Under the pieces are notes generated by a model, which was not told the origin of the DNA, did no database searches, and saw only the letters and a list, made by a program, of their open reading frames with translations. From Gammaproteobacteria bacterium (GTDB lineage Bacteria; Pseudomonadota; Gammaproteobacteria; UBA6429; Thiohalophilaceae), in the NCBI GenBank assembly GCA_015491815.1, contig WFVC01000159.1:1-44341 (forward strand): 44,341 bases of DNA, written 5' to 3'. Below, in pieces: positions 17,162 through 28,384 of this stretch. A program made the position numbers and the translations under genes. How positions within the stretch are numbered: position 1 is the stretch's first letter; each line of letters starts with the position of its first letter.

Positions 17162-17227
17162 CTCTGATTAATTCCGTTCACCCTGAGCTTGTCGAAGGGC
17201 GAACGGAATTAATCAGAGGTTCCTTAA
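17162..17227 (-). repeat. Palindromic repeat element, copy 2
   Basis: This hairpin has 18-bp outer arms (CTCTGATTAATTCCGTTC and complement) around CCCTGAGCTTGTCGAAGGG. The conserved extra flank found left of copy 1 (4902-4915) is here on the right, as GAGGTTCCTTAA in complement, so this copy is placed in reverse. When the two copies are aligned by that flank, the central CCCTGAGC...GTCGAAGGG is inverted between them. It sits 54 bases after the mnmG stop. Confidence 0.9.
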
Positions 17228-17250
17228 ATAAATATTAGGTATCAAAGAAT

Positions 17251-17508
17251 ATGACAAACAATCAGGATGATAAGTATTATCACTATACTAAAATAGCATG
17301 GATTATTTATACCCTGTTGACCCTTGCGCGTGTCGTTGTATTAGTATTATTTGTCGCTCAGGACAACGAAGAAAGGTTCTTCTACGGGTTAATGCCGGCC
17401 GCCGCCGCTTATGTGTTCCGGCCCATGAATAAACCCTTTAGCAAGCTCATTTTCAGGTTCACAGGCGTATCGCATCCTGCAGAGAAAGATGAGCCGCCAC
17501 ATACCTGA
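17251..17508 (+). CDS. Small membrane protein of unknown function
   Basis: I do not recognise this 85-residue product. It has a polar N-terminus (NNQDDKYYHYTK), two hydrophobic segments (about 14-35 and 44-58, the second Ala-rich), and a hydrophilic C-terminus. Two or so membrane passes are likely. It starts 24 bases after palindromic repeat copy 2, with no strong ribosome-binding site. Base composition is a little more AT-rich than mnmG. It lies on the same strand as its neighbours, and the next gene (DUF302) starts 75 bases later. Confidence 0.6.
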   Translation: MTNNQDDKYYHYTKIAWIIYTLLTLARVVVLVLFVAQDNEERFFYGLMPAAAAYVFRPMNKPFSKLIFRFTGVSHPAEKDEPPHT

Positions 17509-17583
17509 TCATTTGCCCCTGATGAGCAAAGCATTGCGCTTTTTGTCAGCCACCTGATCCCGTTGCAAACAGGGAGAAATCGA

Positions 17584-18051
17584 ATGAAAAAATCCTTATT
17601 CGCATGTTTGTTGCTGCTCATATATTTAAGCGCGCCGCAGACGATGGCTGCTGTCGACGGGCTGATTTCAAAAAAGAGCAGCCATAGCGTCAGCGTCACC
17701 CTCGACCGGCTGGAAGCGCGGCTGAAGAAAAAAGGCATAACCATTGTCGCTCGCTGGTCGCATGACGCCGGGGCTAAAAAAGCCGGCATTCCTCTGCGAC
17801 CGACTGCATTGCTGATTTTCGGCAATCCGGAACTGGGCAGTCATTTTTTCACCAGCGCGCAGACGGCGGGAATTGATTTGCCGATGAAAGCGCTGGCCTG
17901 GGAGGATGAAGACGGGCAGGTCTGGCTGAGTTATAACGATCCTCAATATATCGCCGCTCGACACGGCATTAAAAACCGGCGCGTGATTATCGAGAAAATG
18001 ACGGCGGCGCTGGATAACTTAACCGATGCCGCGATTGCGCCGCAGGACTAA
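17584..18051 (+). CDS. DUF302 domain protein, exported
   Basis: This 155-residue protein has a signal peptide (about 1-23, MKKSLFACLLLLIYL...MAA) and one DUF302 domain. The family signatures are clear: RPTALLIFGNPELGSHFF, GIDLPMKALAWEDEDGQVW and LSYNDPQYIAARHGI. Members bind small ligands as dimers, but no general function is known. The ATG at 17584 is chosen because GGGAGAAA precedes it and it gives a proper signal peptide; an earlier in-frame start at 17563 lacks these. It ends six bases before rsmG, so it may be in the same operon. Confidence 0.88.
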   Translation: MKKSLFACLLLLIYLSAPQTMAAVDGLISKKSSHSVSVTLDRLEARLKKKGITIVARWSHDAGAKKAGIPLRPTALLIFGNPELGSHFFTSAQTAGIDLPMKALAWEDEDGQVWLSYNDPQYIAARHGIKNRRVIIEKMTAALDNLTDAAIAPQD

Positions 18052-18057
18052 GCCGCG

Positions 18058-18699
18058 ATGAGCCACCCACTGGCGAGTGAACTGGCGCAGGGACTGGACT
18101 GCCTTGAGTTGCGCCTCGACAGCGCGGCGCAGGAAAAACTGCTGGTTTATCTCGATTTGCTGGCCAAGTGGAATCGCAGTTACAACCTGACGGCGGTGCG
18201 CAAACCGGCGCAAATGCTGGTGCGCCACCTGTTCGACAGTCTGGTGATTCACCCCTGGTTGCAGGGGCCGCGGATTCTGGATGTCGGCACCGGCGCCGGG
18301 CTGCCGGGGATTCCGCTGGCGCTGGCCCGCCCGGATTATCAGTTCACCCTGCTCGACAGCAACAGCAAAAAAACCCGTTTTGTCACGCAGGCGGTGGCGG
18401 AGATGGGGCTGGACAACGTGACTGTGGTACAGTCACGGGTCGAGACCTATGTTGCGGACAGCGGGTTCGACACCATCGTTTCCCGCGCCTATTCGACACT
18501 GGCGGCGTTTGTTAACGGGGTTTCATCTCTGCTTGCGGCGGAGGGGATTCTACTGGCTATGAAAGGGGTGTATCCGGTCACCGAACTGGCCGACTTGCCG
18601 AGTCCATTCCGATTGGCGCAGAATGTAGAATTACAGGTGCCGGAACTGGATGCCGAGCGCAACCTGCTGATTATCCGGCGGGATGAATTAAATACATAA
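18058..18699 (+). CDS. rsmG: RsmG, 16S rRNA m7G527 methyltransferase
   Basis: RsmG (GidB) uses SAM to methylate N7 of G527 in 16S rRNA. The 213-residue product has the family length. Key blocks are KWNRSYNLTAVR (about 39-50), RHLFDSLVIHPWL, and the SAM-binding ILDVGTGAGLPGIPLAL loop, followed by LLDSNSKKTRFV. The order mnmG-rsmG-parA-parB is conserved across proteobacteria. It is separated from parA by 15 bases. Confidence 0.97.
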   Translation: MSHPLASELAQGLDCLELRLDSAAQEKLLVYLDLLAKWNRSYNLTAVRKPAQMLVRHLFDSLVIHPWLQGPRILDVGTGAGLPGIPLALARPDYQFTLLDSNSKKTRFVTQAVAEMGLDNVTVVQSRVETYVADSGFDTIVSRAYSTLAAFVNGVSSLLAAEGILLAMKGVYPVTELADLPSPFRLAQNVELQVPELDAERNLLIIRRDELNT

Positions 18700-18714
18700 A
18701 TCAGGAAAACCTGA

Positions 18715-19506
18715 ATGAGCAAAATTATCGCCATTGCCAACCAGAAGGGCGGGGTCGGCAAGACCACGACCTGTATTAATCTGGCGGCCTCGCTGGCGGC
18801 GACCAAACGCCGGGTGCTGCTGGTGGATATGGATCCGCAGGGCAATGCGACCATGGGCAGCGGCGTCAACAAGCATGAAATATCGCTGACCACCTGTGAG
18901 CTGCTGCTGGGTGAGGCGGACGTCAGTCAGGTATTACAGCGCAATGAGCTGGTGAACTACGATGTGCTGCCGGCAAACAGCGATCTGACCGCGGCGGAAG
19001 TGACCCTGATGCAGAAACTGGGCAAGGAGCGGCGCTTGCGGGTGGTGCTCGATGATATTCAGGATAATTACGATTATATCCTGATTGACTGCCCGCCCTC
19101 GCTGAATATGCTCACCCTGAATGCGTTGGTGGCGGCGGATTCGGTGATGATCCCGATGCAGTGTGAATATTATGCGCTGGAGGGCTTAAGCGCCCTGCTG
19201 GAAACGATTGAGAATGTGCGCCAGTCCGTCAATCCACGCCTGAAAGTGGAAGGCCTGTTGCGAACCATGTTCGATCCTCGCAACAATCTGGCCAACGATG
19301 TCTCCGGCCAGCTGATCGTGCATTTTCCGGATCAGGTTTATCGCACCGTGATTCCCCGCAACGTGCGGCTGGCCGAAGCGCCCAGTCACGGCCTGCCGGT
19401 GATCCATTACGACAAGAATTCTCGCGGGGCGCTGGCTTATCTGGCGCTGGCGGGGGAGATCCTGCGCCGCAACGAAAGCAACGAGCTGGCTGAGGCAAGC
19501 GCCTGA
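18715..19506 (+). CDS. parA: ParA (Soj), chromosome-partitioning ATPase
   Basis: This 263-residue chromosomal ParA binds DNA as an ATP-bound dimer and is driven by ParB-parS complexes to segregate origins. It shows the deviant Walker A KGGVGKTT (residues 11-18), the DMDPQGNAT switch I motif, and the LIDCPPSLNMLTLNAL Walker B region. Its position directly before parB and after rsmG is the standard chromosomal arrangement. It has no N-terminal HTH extension, as expected for type Ib/Soj forms. Confidence 0.97.
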   Translation: MSKIIAIANQKGGVGKTTTCINLAASLAATKRRVLLVDMDPQGNATMGSGVNKHEISLTTCELLLGEADVSQVLQRNELVNYDVLPANSDLTAAEVTLMQKLGKERRLRVVLDDIQDNYDYILIDCPPSLNMLTLNALVAADSVMIPMQCEYYALEGLSALLETIENVRQSVNPRLKVEGLLRTMFDPRNNLANDVSGQLIVHFPDQVYRTVIPRNVRLAEAPSHGLPVIHYDKNSRGALAYLALAGEILRRNESNELAEASA

Positions 19507-19534
19507 GCCGATTACCACGGAAATAGAGAAACCT

Positions 19535-20410
19535 ATGGCAGCAAAAAAACGGGGACTGGGGCGCGGACTGGACGCGCTGCTGGGGAGCGCCGCAGGCGGC
19601 GTGAGCGCGCCGGCGAGCGAAGAGAAAAATACAGAGGGGTTGCAAAACCTGCCGGTTGAGAGGATTCAGCGTGGTCGTTTCCAGCCGCGTCAGGATTTTG
19701 CCGCCGAAGCATTACAGGAACTGGCTGATTCAATTCGCGTGCAGGGCGTGGTGCAGCCGATCGTGGTGCGGCCGCTGGACGGGAGCCGGTATGAGATTAT
19801 TGCCGGTGAACGCCGCTGGCGGGCAACGCAGTTAGCCGGTCTGCATGAGATCCCGGCGGTGATCCGGGATGTGCCGGATCAGACGGCGATGGCCATGGGC
19901 CTGATCGAGAACATTCAGCGCGAGGAACTCAATCCAGTTGAGGAAGCCACCGCGCTGCAACGCCTGATCGAGGAATTCGGCCTGACGCATCAGGAAACCG
20001 CCGAGGCGGTGGGGCGTTCCCGCGCGGCGGTTTCCAATCTTTTACGCCTGCTGAGTCTGGAGCCTGCGGTCAGGCAAATGCTGGAGTCGGGTCAGCTGGA
20101 AATGGGCCATGCCCGCGCCTTATTAGCCTTACAGCAGGGCGCGCAGCAGATTCAGGCGGCGAAGCAGGTGGAGGCCAAAGGCCTGTCGGTGCGGGAAACC
20201 GAACGTCTGGTGCGTAAACTGCAGGCGCCGGAGAAAGTCAGTGACAGGGAAAAAAAACCGGATACCGATACGCTGCGCTTGCAGGAACATCTGGCGCAAA
20301 CTCTGGGGGCGAAAGTTCAATTCCAGCATAACCGTCAGGGCAAGGGAAAAATGGTGATTCATTACAATAATCTCGATGAGCTTGACGGTATCCTCAGTCA
20401 TATTAAGTAA
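19535..20410 (+). CDS. parB: ParB (Spo0J), centromere-binding CTPase
   Basis: This 291-residue ParB has a basic N-terminal ParA-interaction segment (KKRGLGRGLDALLG), the CTPase/nuclease-like domain with GERRWRATQLAG and ENIQREELNPVEEA, a central HTH (THQETAEAVGRSRAAVSNLLRLL), and a C-terminal dimerisation domain (about 240-291). It loads at parS sites and slides as a clamp. I saw no clear 16-base parS palindrome in this window. Together with parA it forms the usual pair next to the atp operon. Confidence 0.97.
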   Translation: MAAKKRGLGRGLDALLGSAAGGVSAPASEEKNTEGLQNLPVERIQRGRFQPRQDFAAEALQELADSIRVQGVVQPIVVRPLDGSRYEIIAGERRWRATQLAGLHEIPAVIRDVPDQTAMAMGLIENIQREELNPVEEATALQRLIEEFGLTHQETAEAVGRSRAAVSNLLRLLSLEPAVRQMLESGQLEMGHARALLALQQGAQQIQAAKQVEAKGLSVRETERLVRKLQAPEKVSDREKKPDTDTLRLQEHLAQTLGAKVQFQHNRQGKGKMVIHYNNLDELDGILSHIK

Positions 20411-20490
20411 TTTCTAATATATTGATATTGCTGCTGTTTTTTTGCGGATTTTTGCCAATATGCGAACAAATTTCATTTATATGCCCATCA

Positions 20491-20519
20491 TTGACGCTTT
20501 CTGGTCAAGCCAGTATACT
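20491..20519 (+). promoter_or_regulatory. Sigma-70 promoter of the atp operon
   Basis: TTGACG, a 17-base spacer and TATACT give five of six matches in each box, with AT-rich sequence just upstream. It lies in the 233-base parB-atpI gap, about 125 bases before atpI, and is the best promoter match I found in the window. Confidence 0.75.
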
Positions 20520-20643
20520 GCGCGCGCCTGAGTTGTCCGGCCTAAGCGATCTGATCCACAGCGCTATCATGTCAGCAAAAAATCCTGGTTTTTTTCCACG
20601 ATTTATCCTTGAACAGGATGCATGCTTGTCGGTCACCTGAAGG

Positions 20644-21033
20644 ATGAGTTTCGCGGCGAAAGCATACCGGCGCATGCTCTACAAAATGGTAGGGATTCAG
20701 GGGCTGTTTATATCCATATTGATAGCGGGGTCATACCTGATTTGGGGTATGGAACACAGTTTCGGTCTGCTTTACGGTGGGGCGGTCACGATGTTGATAA
20801 CCCTGTACAGCGGCTGGCGCCTTAAACTGGATAGCGAACGGACGGATAAGCCTTCGGCCATGCTGGCCGGTTTGTACAAGGGAACGCTGCTGCGGTTTCT
20901 GTTGGCGATCGCGTTGCTGATTCTGGGGTTCAAAGTGTTTGCACTGGCTCCCGCCGACGTCATATTGGGATTCGTCGTAACCCAGGCCGGATATTTTTTC
21001 GGCCCCCTTACGGCGCGCTGGGGGCGGCAATAA
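20644..21033 (+). CDS. atpI: AtpI, ATP synthase accessory protein
   Basis: AtpI is a small membrane protein that helps assemble the c-ring. The 129-residue product has four hydrophobic segments (about 17-35, 38-55, 78-97 and 100-120), matching the family. A stop codon precedes the ATG in frame, so 20644 is the earliest start. AGG directly abuts it, which is too close to be ideal, so an internal ATG at 20674 is an alternative. The sequence is weakly conserved, as usual for AtpI; the call rests on the topology and its place before atpB. Confidence 0.85.
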   Translation: MSFAAKAYRRMLYKMVGIQGLFISILIAGSYLIWGMEHSFGLLYGGAVTMLITLYSGWRLKLDSERTDKPSAMLAGLYKGTLLRFLLAIALLILGFKVFALAPADVILGFVVTQAGYFFGPLTARWGRQ

Positions 21034-21105
21034 TCAGCCTGTTGCCGGCGCAGTTGTGCTTAAACGTTAAAGATTTAGTTTTATCAAATATTGAGACAGG
21101 TTTGA

Positions 21106-21975
<870 letters not shown>

Positions 21976-21983
21976 TTTTTTAA

Positions 21984-22262
<279 letters not shown>

Positions 22263-22311
22263 TCTGCTGGAAAACAGTCAAACCCGTAAATAATTAATTT
22301 AAGGTTCCGGC

Positions 22312-22782
22312 ATGAATATTAATTTAACGCTTATAGGCCAGTCGATTACCTTTGTGTTTTTTGTCTGGTTCTGCATGAAATTTGTCTGGCCTCCGATCAT
22401 GGCGGCGCTGGACGAACGCAGGAAAAAAATTGCCGATGGTCTGGCTGCGGCGGAACGTGGCGCGCATGAGCAGGAGCTGGCGGAAAAGCGCGCGGCGGAA
22501 GTGCTGCATGAAGCCAAGTTGCAGGCGCAGGAAATTATCGGTCAGGCGCAGAAACGCGGCAGCGAAATTGTCGAAGAAGCCAAAACCACGGCGCGTGATG
22601 AAGGCGAACGCCTGCTGACCGCCGCGCGTGCGGAAATCGAGCAGGAGGTTAACCGGGCGCGCGAAGAATTGCGTGGACAGGTTGCTAATCTGGTGATAGC
22701 CGGTGCGAGCAAGGTGCTCAAGCGCGAAGTCGATGTGGCGGCCAACGAAGATCTGTTAAACGATCTCGTCGCTCAATTGTAA
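22312..22782 (+). CDS. atpF: AtpF, F1Fo ATP synthase subunit b
   Basis: Subunit b is the peripheral stalk. The 156-residue product (the E. coli protein has the same length) has one N-terminal membrane helix ([21 protein letters not shown]), the [18 protein letters not shown] segment, and a long charged coiled coil up to about residue 130. The C-terminal delta-binding region ends NDLVAQL. It is the single-b type, with no b' gene in the operon. Confidence 0.97.
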   Translation: MNINLTLIGQSITFVFFVWFCMKFVWPPIMAALDERRKKIADGLAAAERGAHEQELAEKRAAEVLHEAKLQAQEIIGQAQKRGSEIVEEAKTTARDEGERLLTAARAEIEQEVNRAREELRGQVANLVIAGASKVLKREVDVAANEDLLNDLVAQL

Positions 22783-22794
22783 AGGAACGCAGGC

Positions 22795-23331
22795 ATGGCG
22801 GAAAAAAGCACTATTGCGCGGCCTTATGCGCAGGCGGCATTCGAACTGGCGCAGGATAAAAATGATCTGCGCGCATGGTCAGAGATGCTCGCGCTGGGCG
22901 CGATGATTGTCAGTGATGAACAGCTGACTCGGTTGATTGATAATCCGGAAGTCAGTAAGGATGCGCTGCTCGAAGTCATTCTGAAGGTGGCCGGTGATCG
23001 GCTGGATACGGTCGGACGCAATTTCATTCGCGTACTGGCGGACAATGGTCGTTTGAATGTACTGCCTGAAATAGCCCTCCTTTATGAACAGCACCGCGCC
23101 GAAGCCGAGCGCTATGTTGATGCCGAAGTGATCTCCGCTTTTCCTTTAAGCGACGCCCAGCAGCAGACGCTGGTGGACAGTTTAAAGAAAAAACTGGGGC
23201 GCGAAATCAGGTTGACGACCAGCATCGATGAAAGCCTGATAGGCGGCGCGGTTGTACGCGCAGGCGATCTGGTCATTGATGGTTCTATTACCGGACATTT
23301 GAATAAACTGGCTCAGACGCTTATCGCCTAG
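22795..23331 (+). CDS. atpH: AtpH, F1Fo ATP synthase subunit delta
   Basis: Subunit delta joins the F1 head to the b-dimer stalk. The 178-residue product starts with TIARPYAQAAFELA, has an N-terminal six-helix domain (about 1-105), and a C-terminal domain with the signature LIGGAVVRAGDLVIDGSITGHLNKL. Length and motifs match gammaproteobacterial AtpH. It is 12 bases downstream of atpF. Confidence 0.97.
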   Translation: MAEKSTIARPYAQAAFELAQDKNDLRAWSEMLALGAMIVSDEQLTRLIDNPEVSKDALLEVILKVAGDRLDTVGRNFIRVLADNGRLNVLPEIALLYEQHRAEAERYVDAEVISAFPLSDAQQQTLVDSLKKKLGREIRLTTSIDESLIGGAVVRAGDLVIDGSITGHLNKLAQTLIA

Positions 23332-23355
23332 CCGGTTGTAAAGAGGAAATTGATA

Positions 23356-24897
23356 ATGCAATTAAATTCAGCAGAAATCAGCGAACTGATTAAAAAACAG
23401 GTCGAAAGTTTTGACGCTGTAACTGAAGCGCGCAACGAAGGCACTATCGTCAGCCTGTCTGACGGCATCGTGCGTATTCACGGCCTGCAGGATGTAATGA
23501 TGGGGGAAATGATCGAGTTTCCCGGCAACACCTACGGCATGGCCCTGAATCTGGAACGCGACTCGGTGGGCGCCGTGGTGCTGGGTGACTACGAACATAT
23601 TACTGAAGGCGACAAGGTTAAATGCACCGGCCGCATTCTTGAAGTGCCGGTCGGCGAAGCCCTGCAGGGACGCGTCGTTGATGCGCTGGGTGTGCCGATT
23701 GACGGCAAAGGTCCGGTCGAAAGCAGTGAAAGCTCACCGATTGAAAAAATCGCTCCGGGGGTTATCGCCCGTCAATCGGTTGACCAGCCGGTACAGATCG
23801 GTCTGAAAGCGATTGACGCCATGGTGCCGATTGGCCGTGGTCAGCGTGAGCTGATTATTGGTGACCGTCAGACCGGTAAGACGGCGGTGGCCATCGATGC
23901 GATCATCAATCAGAAAGGCACCGGCATTAAATGTATCTACGTGGCGATTGGCCAGAAAGCCTCAAGTATCGCCGGCGTGGTGCGCAAGCTGGAAGAACAC
24001 GGCGCGATGGAGCATACCATCGTCGTCGCCGCCACCGCTTCCGATTCCGCCGCCATGCAGTTCATCGCCCCGTATGCCGGTTGTGCGATGGGCGAGTATT
24101 ATCGTGATCGCGGCGAAGACGCCCTGATTATCTATGATGATCTGACCAAACAGGCCTGGGCTTATCGACAGGTGTCGCTGTTGTTGCGCCGTCCGCCGGG
24201 ACGTGAAGCCTATCCCGGTGACGTGTTCTATTTGCATTCGCGTCTGCTTGAACGCGCCGCGCGCATCAATGCCAGAGAGGTGGAAAAACTCACCAACGGA
24301 GCCGTAAAAGACAAAACCGGCTCCCTGACTGCGCTGCCGATTATTGAAACCCAGGCCGGCGACGTCTCGGCCTTCGTTCCGACCAACGTGATTTCCATTA
24401 CCGACGGCCAGATCTTTCTGGAAACGGATTTGTTTAACGCCGGTATTCGTCCGGCGATCAACGCCGGTCTGTCCGTGTCCCGCGTCGGTGGCGCCGCGCA
24501 AACCAAGATCATCAAAAAACTGGGCGGCGGCGTGCGTCTGGATCTGGCGCAGTATCGTGAACTGGCGGCCTTCGCCCAGTTTGCCTCGGATCTGGATGAA
24601 TCCACACGTAAGCAGATCGAGCGTGGTCAGCGCGTTACCGAGTTGATGAAACAGGCGCAGTATTCCACCATGACGGTCGCCGAGCAGGCGTTCTCATTGC
24701 TGGCTGCGAGCATGGGCTCACTCGATGATATCGAGGTGAACAAGATTGTTGATTTTGAAGCGGCCCTGCAGGCCTACATGAAATCAAACGAATCCGCCCT
24801 GCTGGACAAAATCAATGAAAGCGGCGATTTTAACGAAGAAATCGAATCCGCGATGAAAGCGGCGATTGAGAAGTTCAAATCCACCAGCACCTGGTAG
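23356..24897 (+). CDS. atpA: AtpA, F1 ATP synthase subunit alpha
   Basis: This 513-residue regulatory nucleotide-binding subunit of F1 has the length of the E. coli protein and starts with [15 protein letters not shown]. The Walker A GDRQTGKT is near residue 170, and the [34 protein letters not shown] block follows. The C-terminal [17 protein letters not shown] signature is intact. The ATG at 23356 is preferred over a TTG six bases earlier because AAGAGG precedes it at suitable distance and homology begins there. Confidence 0.98.
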   Translation: MQLNSAEISELIKKQVESFDAVTEARNEGTIVSLSDGIVRIHGLQDVMMGEMIEFPGNTYGMALNLERDSVGAVVLGDYEHITEGDKVKCTGRILEVPVGEALQGRVVDALGVPIDGKGPVESSESSPIEKIAPGVIARQSVDQPVQIGLKAIDAMVPIGRGQRELIIGDRQTGKTAVAIDAIINQKGTGIKCIYVAIGQKASSIAGVVRKLEEHGAMEHTIVVAATASDSAAMQFIAPYAGCAMGEYYRDRGEDALIIYDDLTKQAWAYRQVSLLLRRPPGREAYPGDVFYLHSRLLERAARINAREVEKLTNGAVKDKTGSLTALPIIETQAGDVSAFVPTNVISITDGQIFLETDLFNAGIRPAINAGLSVSRVGGAAQTKIIKKLGGGVRLDLAQYRELAAFAQFASDLDESTRKQIERGQRVTELMKQAQYSTMTVAEQAFSLLAASMGSLDDIEVNKIVDFEAALQAYMKSNESALLDKINESGDFNEEIESAMKAAIEKFKSTSTW

Positions 24898-24912
24898 GCC
24901 GGAGATAAAAGC

Positions 24913-25776
24913 ATGGCAAGCGGAAAAGAGATACGCACTCAGATCAAGAGTATCAAGAATACTCAGAAGATCACCCGTGCAATGGAAATGGTCGCCGCCA
25001 GTAAAATGCGCAAGGCGCAGGATCGCATGAGCGCCTCGCGTCCCTATGCGGAGAAGATGCACAACGTGATTCATCATCTCGCCTATGCGCATCCGGAATA
25101 CAGGCACCATTATCTGCTGCCGCGGGAAAATCCCAAACGCGTCGGCTATATCATCATATCGTCGGATCGCGGTCTTTGCGGCGGCCTTAACAATAATATG
25201 TTCAAGGATGCGTTGACAGACATGCGTCGCTGGCGTGAGCAGGACATTGAGATTGATTTATGCACCATCGGCCAGAAGGCGTCGCAGTTTTTCAAACGCT
25301 TCGGCAATATCAGCGCGCAGGCGACCCAGCTGGGCGACAACCCCGGAGTGGTGGATCTGATTGGCACGGTCAAGGTGATGCTGGATGCCTATGATAAGGG
25401 CGAAATTGATCGTCTGTTTCTGGTTTACAACCGCTTTGTCAATACCATGACCCAGCAGCCGCTGGTGGAGCAGCTTTTGCCTGTAGAACCTGATGGCAAG
25501 GAGAAGGAACTGTCCTACCACTGGGATTATATTTATGAACCGGACGCCAAAGAAGTCCTCGATGGCTTGCTGATCCGTTATATCGAGTCACTGGTCTATC
25601 AGGGCGTGGTTGAAAATATCGCCTGTGAAATGGCTGCGCGCATGGTGGCGATGAAGAGCGCATCGGATAATGCCGGCGATCTGATCGATGGTCTGGAACT
25701 GGTTTACAACAAAGCGCGTCAGGCTGCGATTACGCAGGAACTGTCGGAGATTGTCGCCGGGGCGGCTGCAGTATAA
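24913..25776 (+). CDS. atpG: AtpG, F1 ATP synthase subunit gamma
   Basis: Subunit gamma is the rotating central shaft. The 287-residue product has the N-terminal helix [33 protein letters not shown], a central Rossmann-like region ([15 protein letters not shown]), and the C-terminal helix with [36 protein letters not shown]. All are standard for the family. Unlike the other atp genes it is followed by a gap of more than 100 bases, which holds a repeat hairpin before atpD. Confidence 0.98.
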   Translation: MASGKEIRTQIKSIKNTQKITRAMEMVAASKMRKAQDRMSASRPYAEKMHNVIHHLAYAHPEYRHHYLLPRENPKRVGYIIISSDRGLCGGLNNNMFKDALTDMRRWREQDIEIDLCTIGQKASQFFKRFGNISAQATQLGDNPGVVDLIGTVKVMLDAYDKGEIDRLFLVYNRFVNTMTQQPLVEQLLPVEPDGKEKELSYHWDYIYEPDAKEVLDGLLIRYIESLVYQGVVENIACEMAARMVAMKSASDNAGDLIDGLELVYNKARQAAITQELSEIVAGAAAV

Positions 25777-25782
25777 AACTGT

Positions 25783-27270
<1,488 letters not shown>

Positions 27271-27298
27271 CAGAAGCTAACGTAGCAGGAGAACGATC

Positions 27299-27724
27299 AT
27301 GGCCATGACCATGCATGTTGATATCGTCAGTGCGGAATCCGAGATTTTTTCGGGCACGGCGGAAATGGTGCTGGCGCCGGCGGCGCAGGGGGAGGTCGGT
27401 ATTATGCCTCGACATACCCAGATGCTGACCTCGCTGAAACCCGGTGAAGTGCGCATTACCCGTGAAGGCGGCGAGCAGGAATATTTCTATGTTTCCGGCG
27501 GGGTGATGGAAGTGCAGCCGCATGTGGTTACCGTGCTCTCCGATACGGTGGTGCGCGCCTCGGATTTGAATGAGGCCGCCGCGCTGGAGGCCAAGAAGCA
27601 TGCCGAACAGGCGCTTAAAGATCGCAAGGGTGATATGGATTACGCCAAGGCGGAAGCCGAGCTGGCGCAGGCGGTGGCGCAGATTCGCATGATCCAGAAG
27701 GTGCGAAAGAATATCGGTGGTTGA
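27299..27724 (+). CDS. atpC: AtpC, F1 ATP synthase subunit epsilon
   Basis: Subunit epsilon couples the shaft to the c-ring and can inhibit ATP hydrolysis. The 141-residue product begins [19 protein letters not shown], has the N-terminal beta-sandwich with [17 protein letters not shown], and a C-terminal two-helix region (about 90-141) that may insert into F1. AGGAGA before the ATG is a good ribosome-binding site. It ends the atp operon, and an intrinsic terminator follows about 43 bases later. Confidence 0.97.
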   Translation: MAMTMHVDIVSAESEIFSGTAEMVLAPAAQGEVGIMPRHTQMLTSLKPGEVRITREGGEQEYFYVSGGVMEVQPHVVTVLSDTVVRASDLNEAAALEAKKHAEQALKDRKGDMDYAKAEAELAQAVAQIRMIQKVRKNIGG

Positions 27725-27766
27725 TGGTGGACGCACTCTGGCCGGCGCGCCGACTAGGTATCCTGA

Positions 27767-27793
27767 GGGGCAGTTGTTATACTGCCCCTTTTT
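27767..27793 (+). terminator. Intrinsic terminator of the atp operon
   Basis: GGGGCAG (27767-27773) pairs with CTGCCCC (27782-27788) around an 8-base loop and is followed at once by TTTTTATTTT. This is the clearest rho-independent terminator in the window and separates atpC from the FKBP gene. Confidence 0.9.
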
Positions 27794-27814
27794 ATTTTCA
27801 GATCCGAGAGAATT

Positions 27815-28312
27815 ATGTCCGATCAAATTGTAGAGAAAAACAAGGTTGTGACTTTCACCTATATTATTATGGATGAAAGCGGAAGTGTGCAGGAACAGTC
27901 GGATATTCCCATGAGTTATTTGCATGGCGGTGATGACCGGATTTTCCCTGCGGTGATGGCGGCGATGGAAGGACGGAAAGCGGGCGAGACGGTTGAAATT
28001 GTGCTGCCGCCCGCAGAAGGCTTTGGTGAATATGACGCCAGTCTGACGTATCGCGATAAAATCGAGAATGTGCCGCCGGAGTATCGTCAGATTGGCGCCG
28101 AGGCCGAGTTTCGAAACGAGACCGGTGAGAGCATGAACATGACGGTGGTTAAGGTTGAAAATGGCGAAGTCATGCTTGATGGCAATCACCCCTTCGCGGG
28201 CAAGACCATGACCTTCAAGGTGAAGATTAGCGCGATTCGGGATGCGGCTGATGAGGAAATTAGAACCGGCCAGGTGGTGACTGATGGGCCGGATCTCAGC
28301 ACTACGCATTAA
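27815..28312 (+). CDS. SlyD-like FKBP-type peptidyl-prolyl isomerase
   Basis: This 165-residue cytoplasmic FKBP-type isomerase and chaperone has the folded core (YIIMDESG, FPAVMAAMEGRKAGETVEIVLPPAEGFGEYD) interrupted by an insert-in-flap chaperone domain (about 85-130), as in SlyD. The C-terminal part ends NHPFAGKTMTFKVKI. It lacks the long His-rich metal-binding tail of E. coli SlyD, so a role in nickel delivery is not supported. It is a single gene after the atp terminator, with GAGAGAA as ribosome-binding site. Confidence 0.9.
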   Translation: MSDQIVEKNKVVTFTYIIMDESGSVQEQSDIPMSYLHGGDDRIFPAVMAAMEGRKAGETVEIVLPPAEGFGEYDASLTYRDKIENVPPEYRQIGAEAEFRNETGESMNMTVVKVENGEVMLDGNHPFAGKTMTFKVKISAIRDAADEEIRTGQVVTDGPDLSTTH

Positions 28313-28384
28313 GTGTTATACAGTAAAAGACGCCAGTATTGGATAATTACACGATAAGAAAATAACAGGGCATTCCAGAGCCGT

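Noticed and set aside
4902-17227. Composite transposon bounded by the two palindromic copies
   Set aside because: The copies are in inverted orientation 12 kb apart, but the enclosed DNA includes mnmG and other core genes with normal composition and no transposase.
20411-20643. oriC or parS sites near parAB
   Set aside because: The gene order suggests the origin is not far, but I found no cluster of DnaA boxes (TTATNCACA) and no 16-base parS palindrome. Only the atp promoter is supported here.
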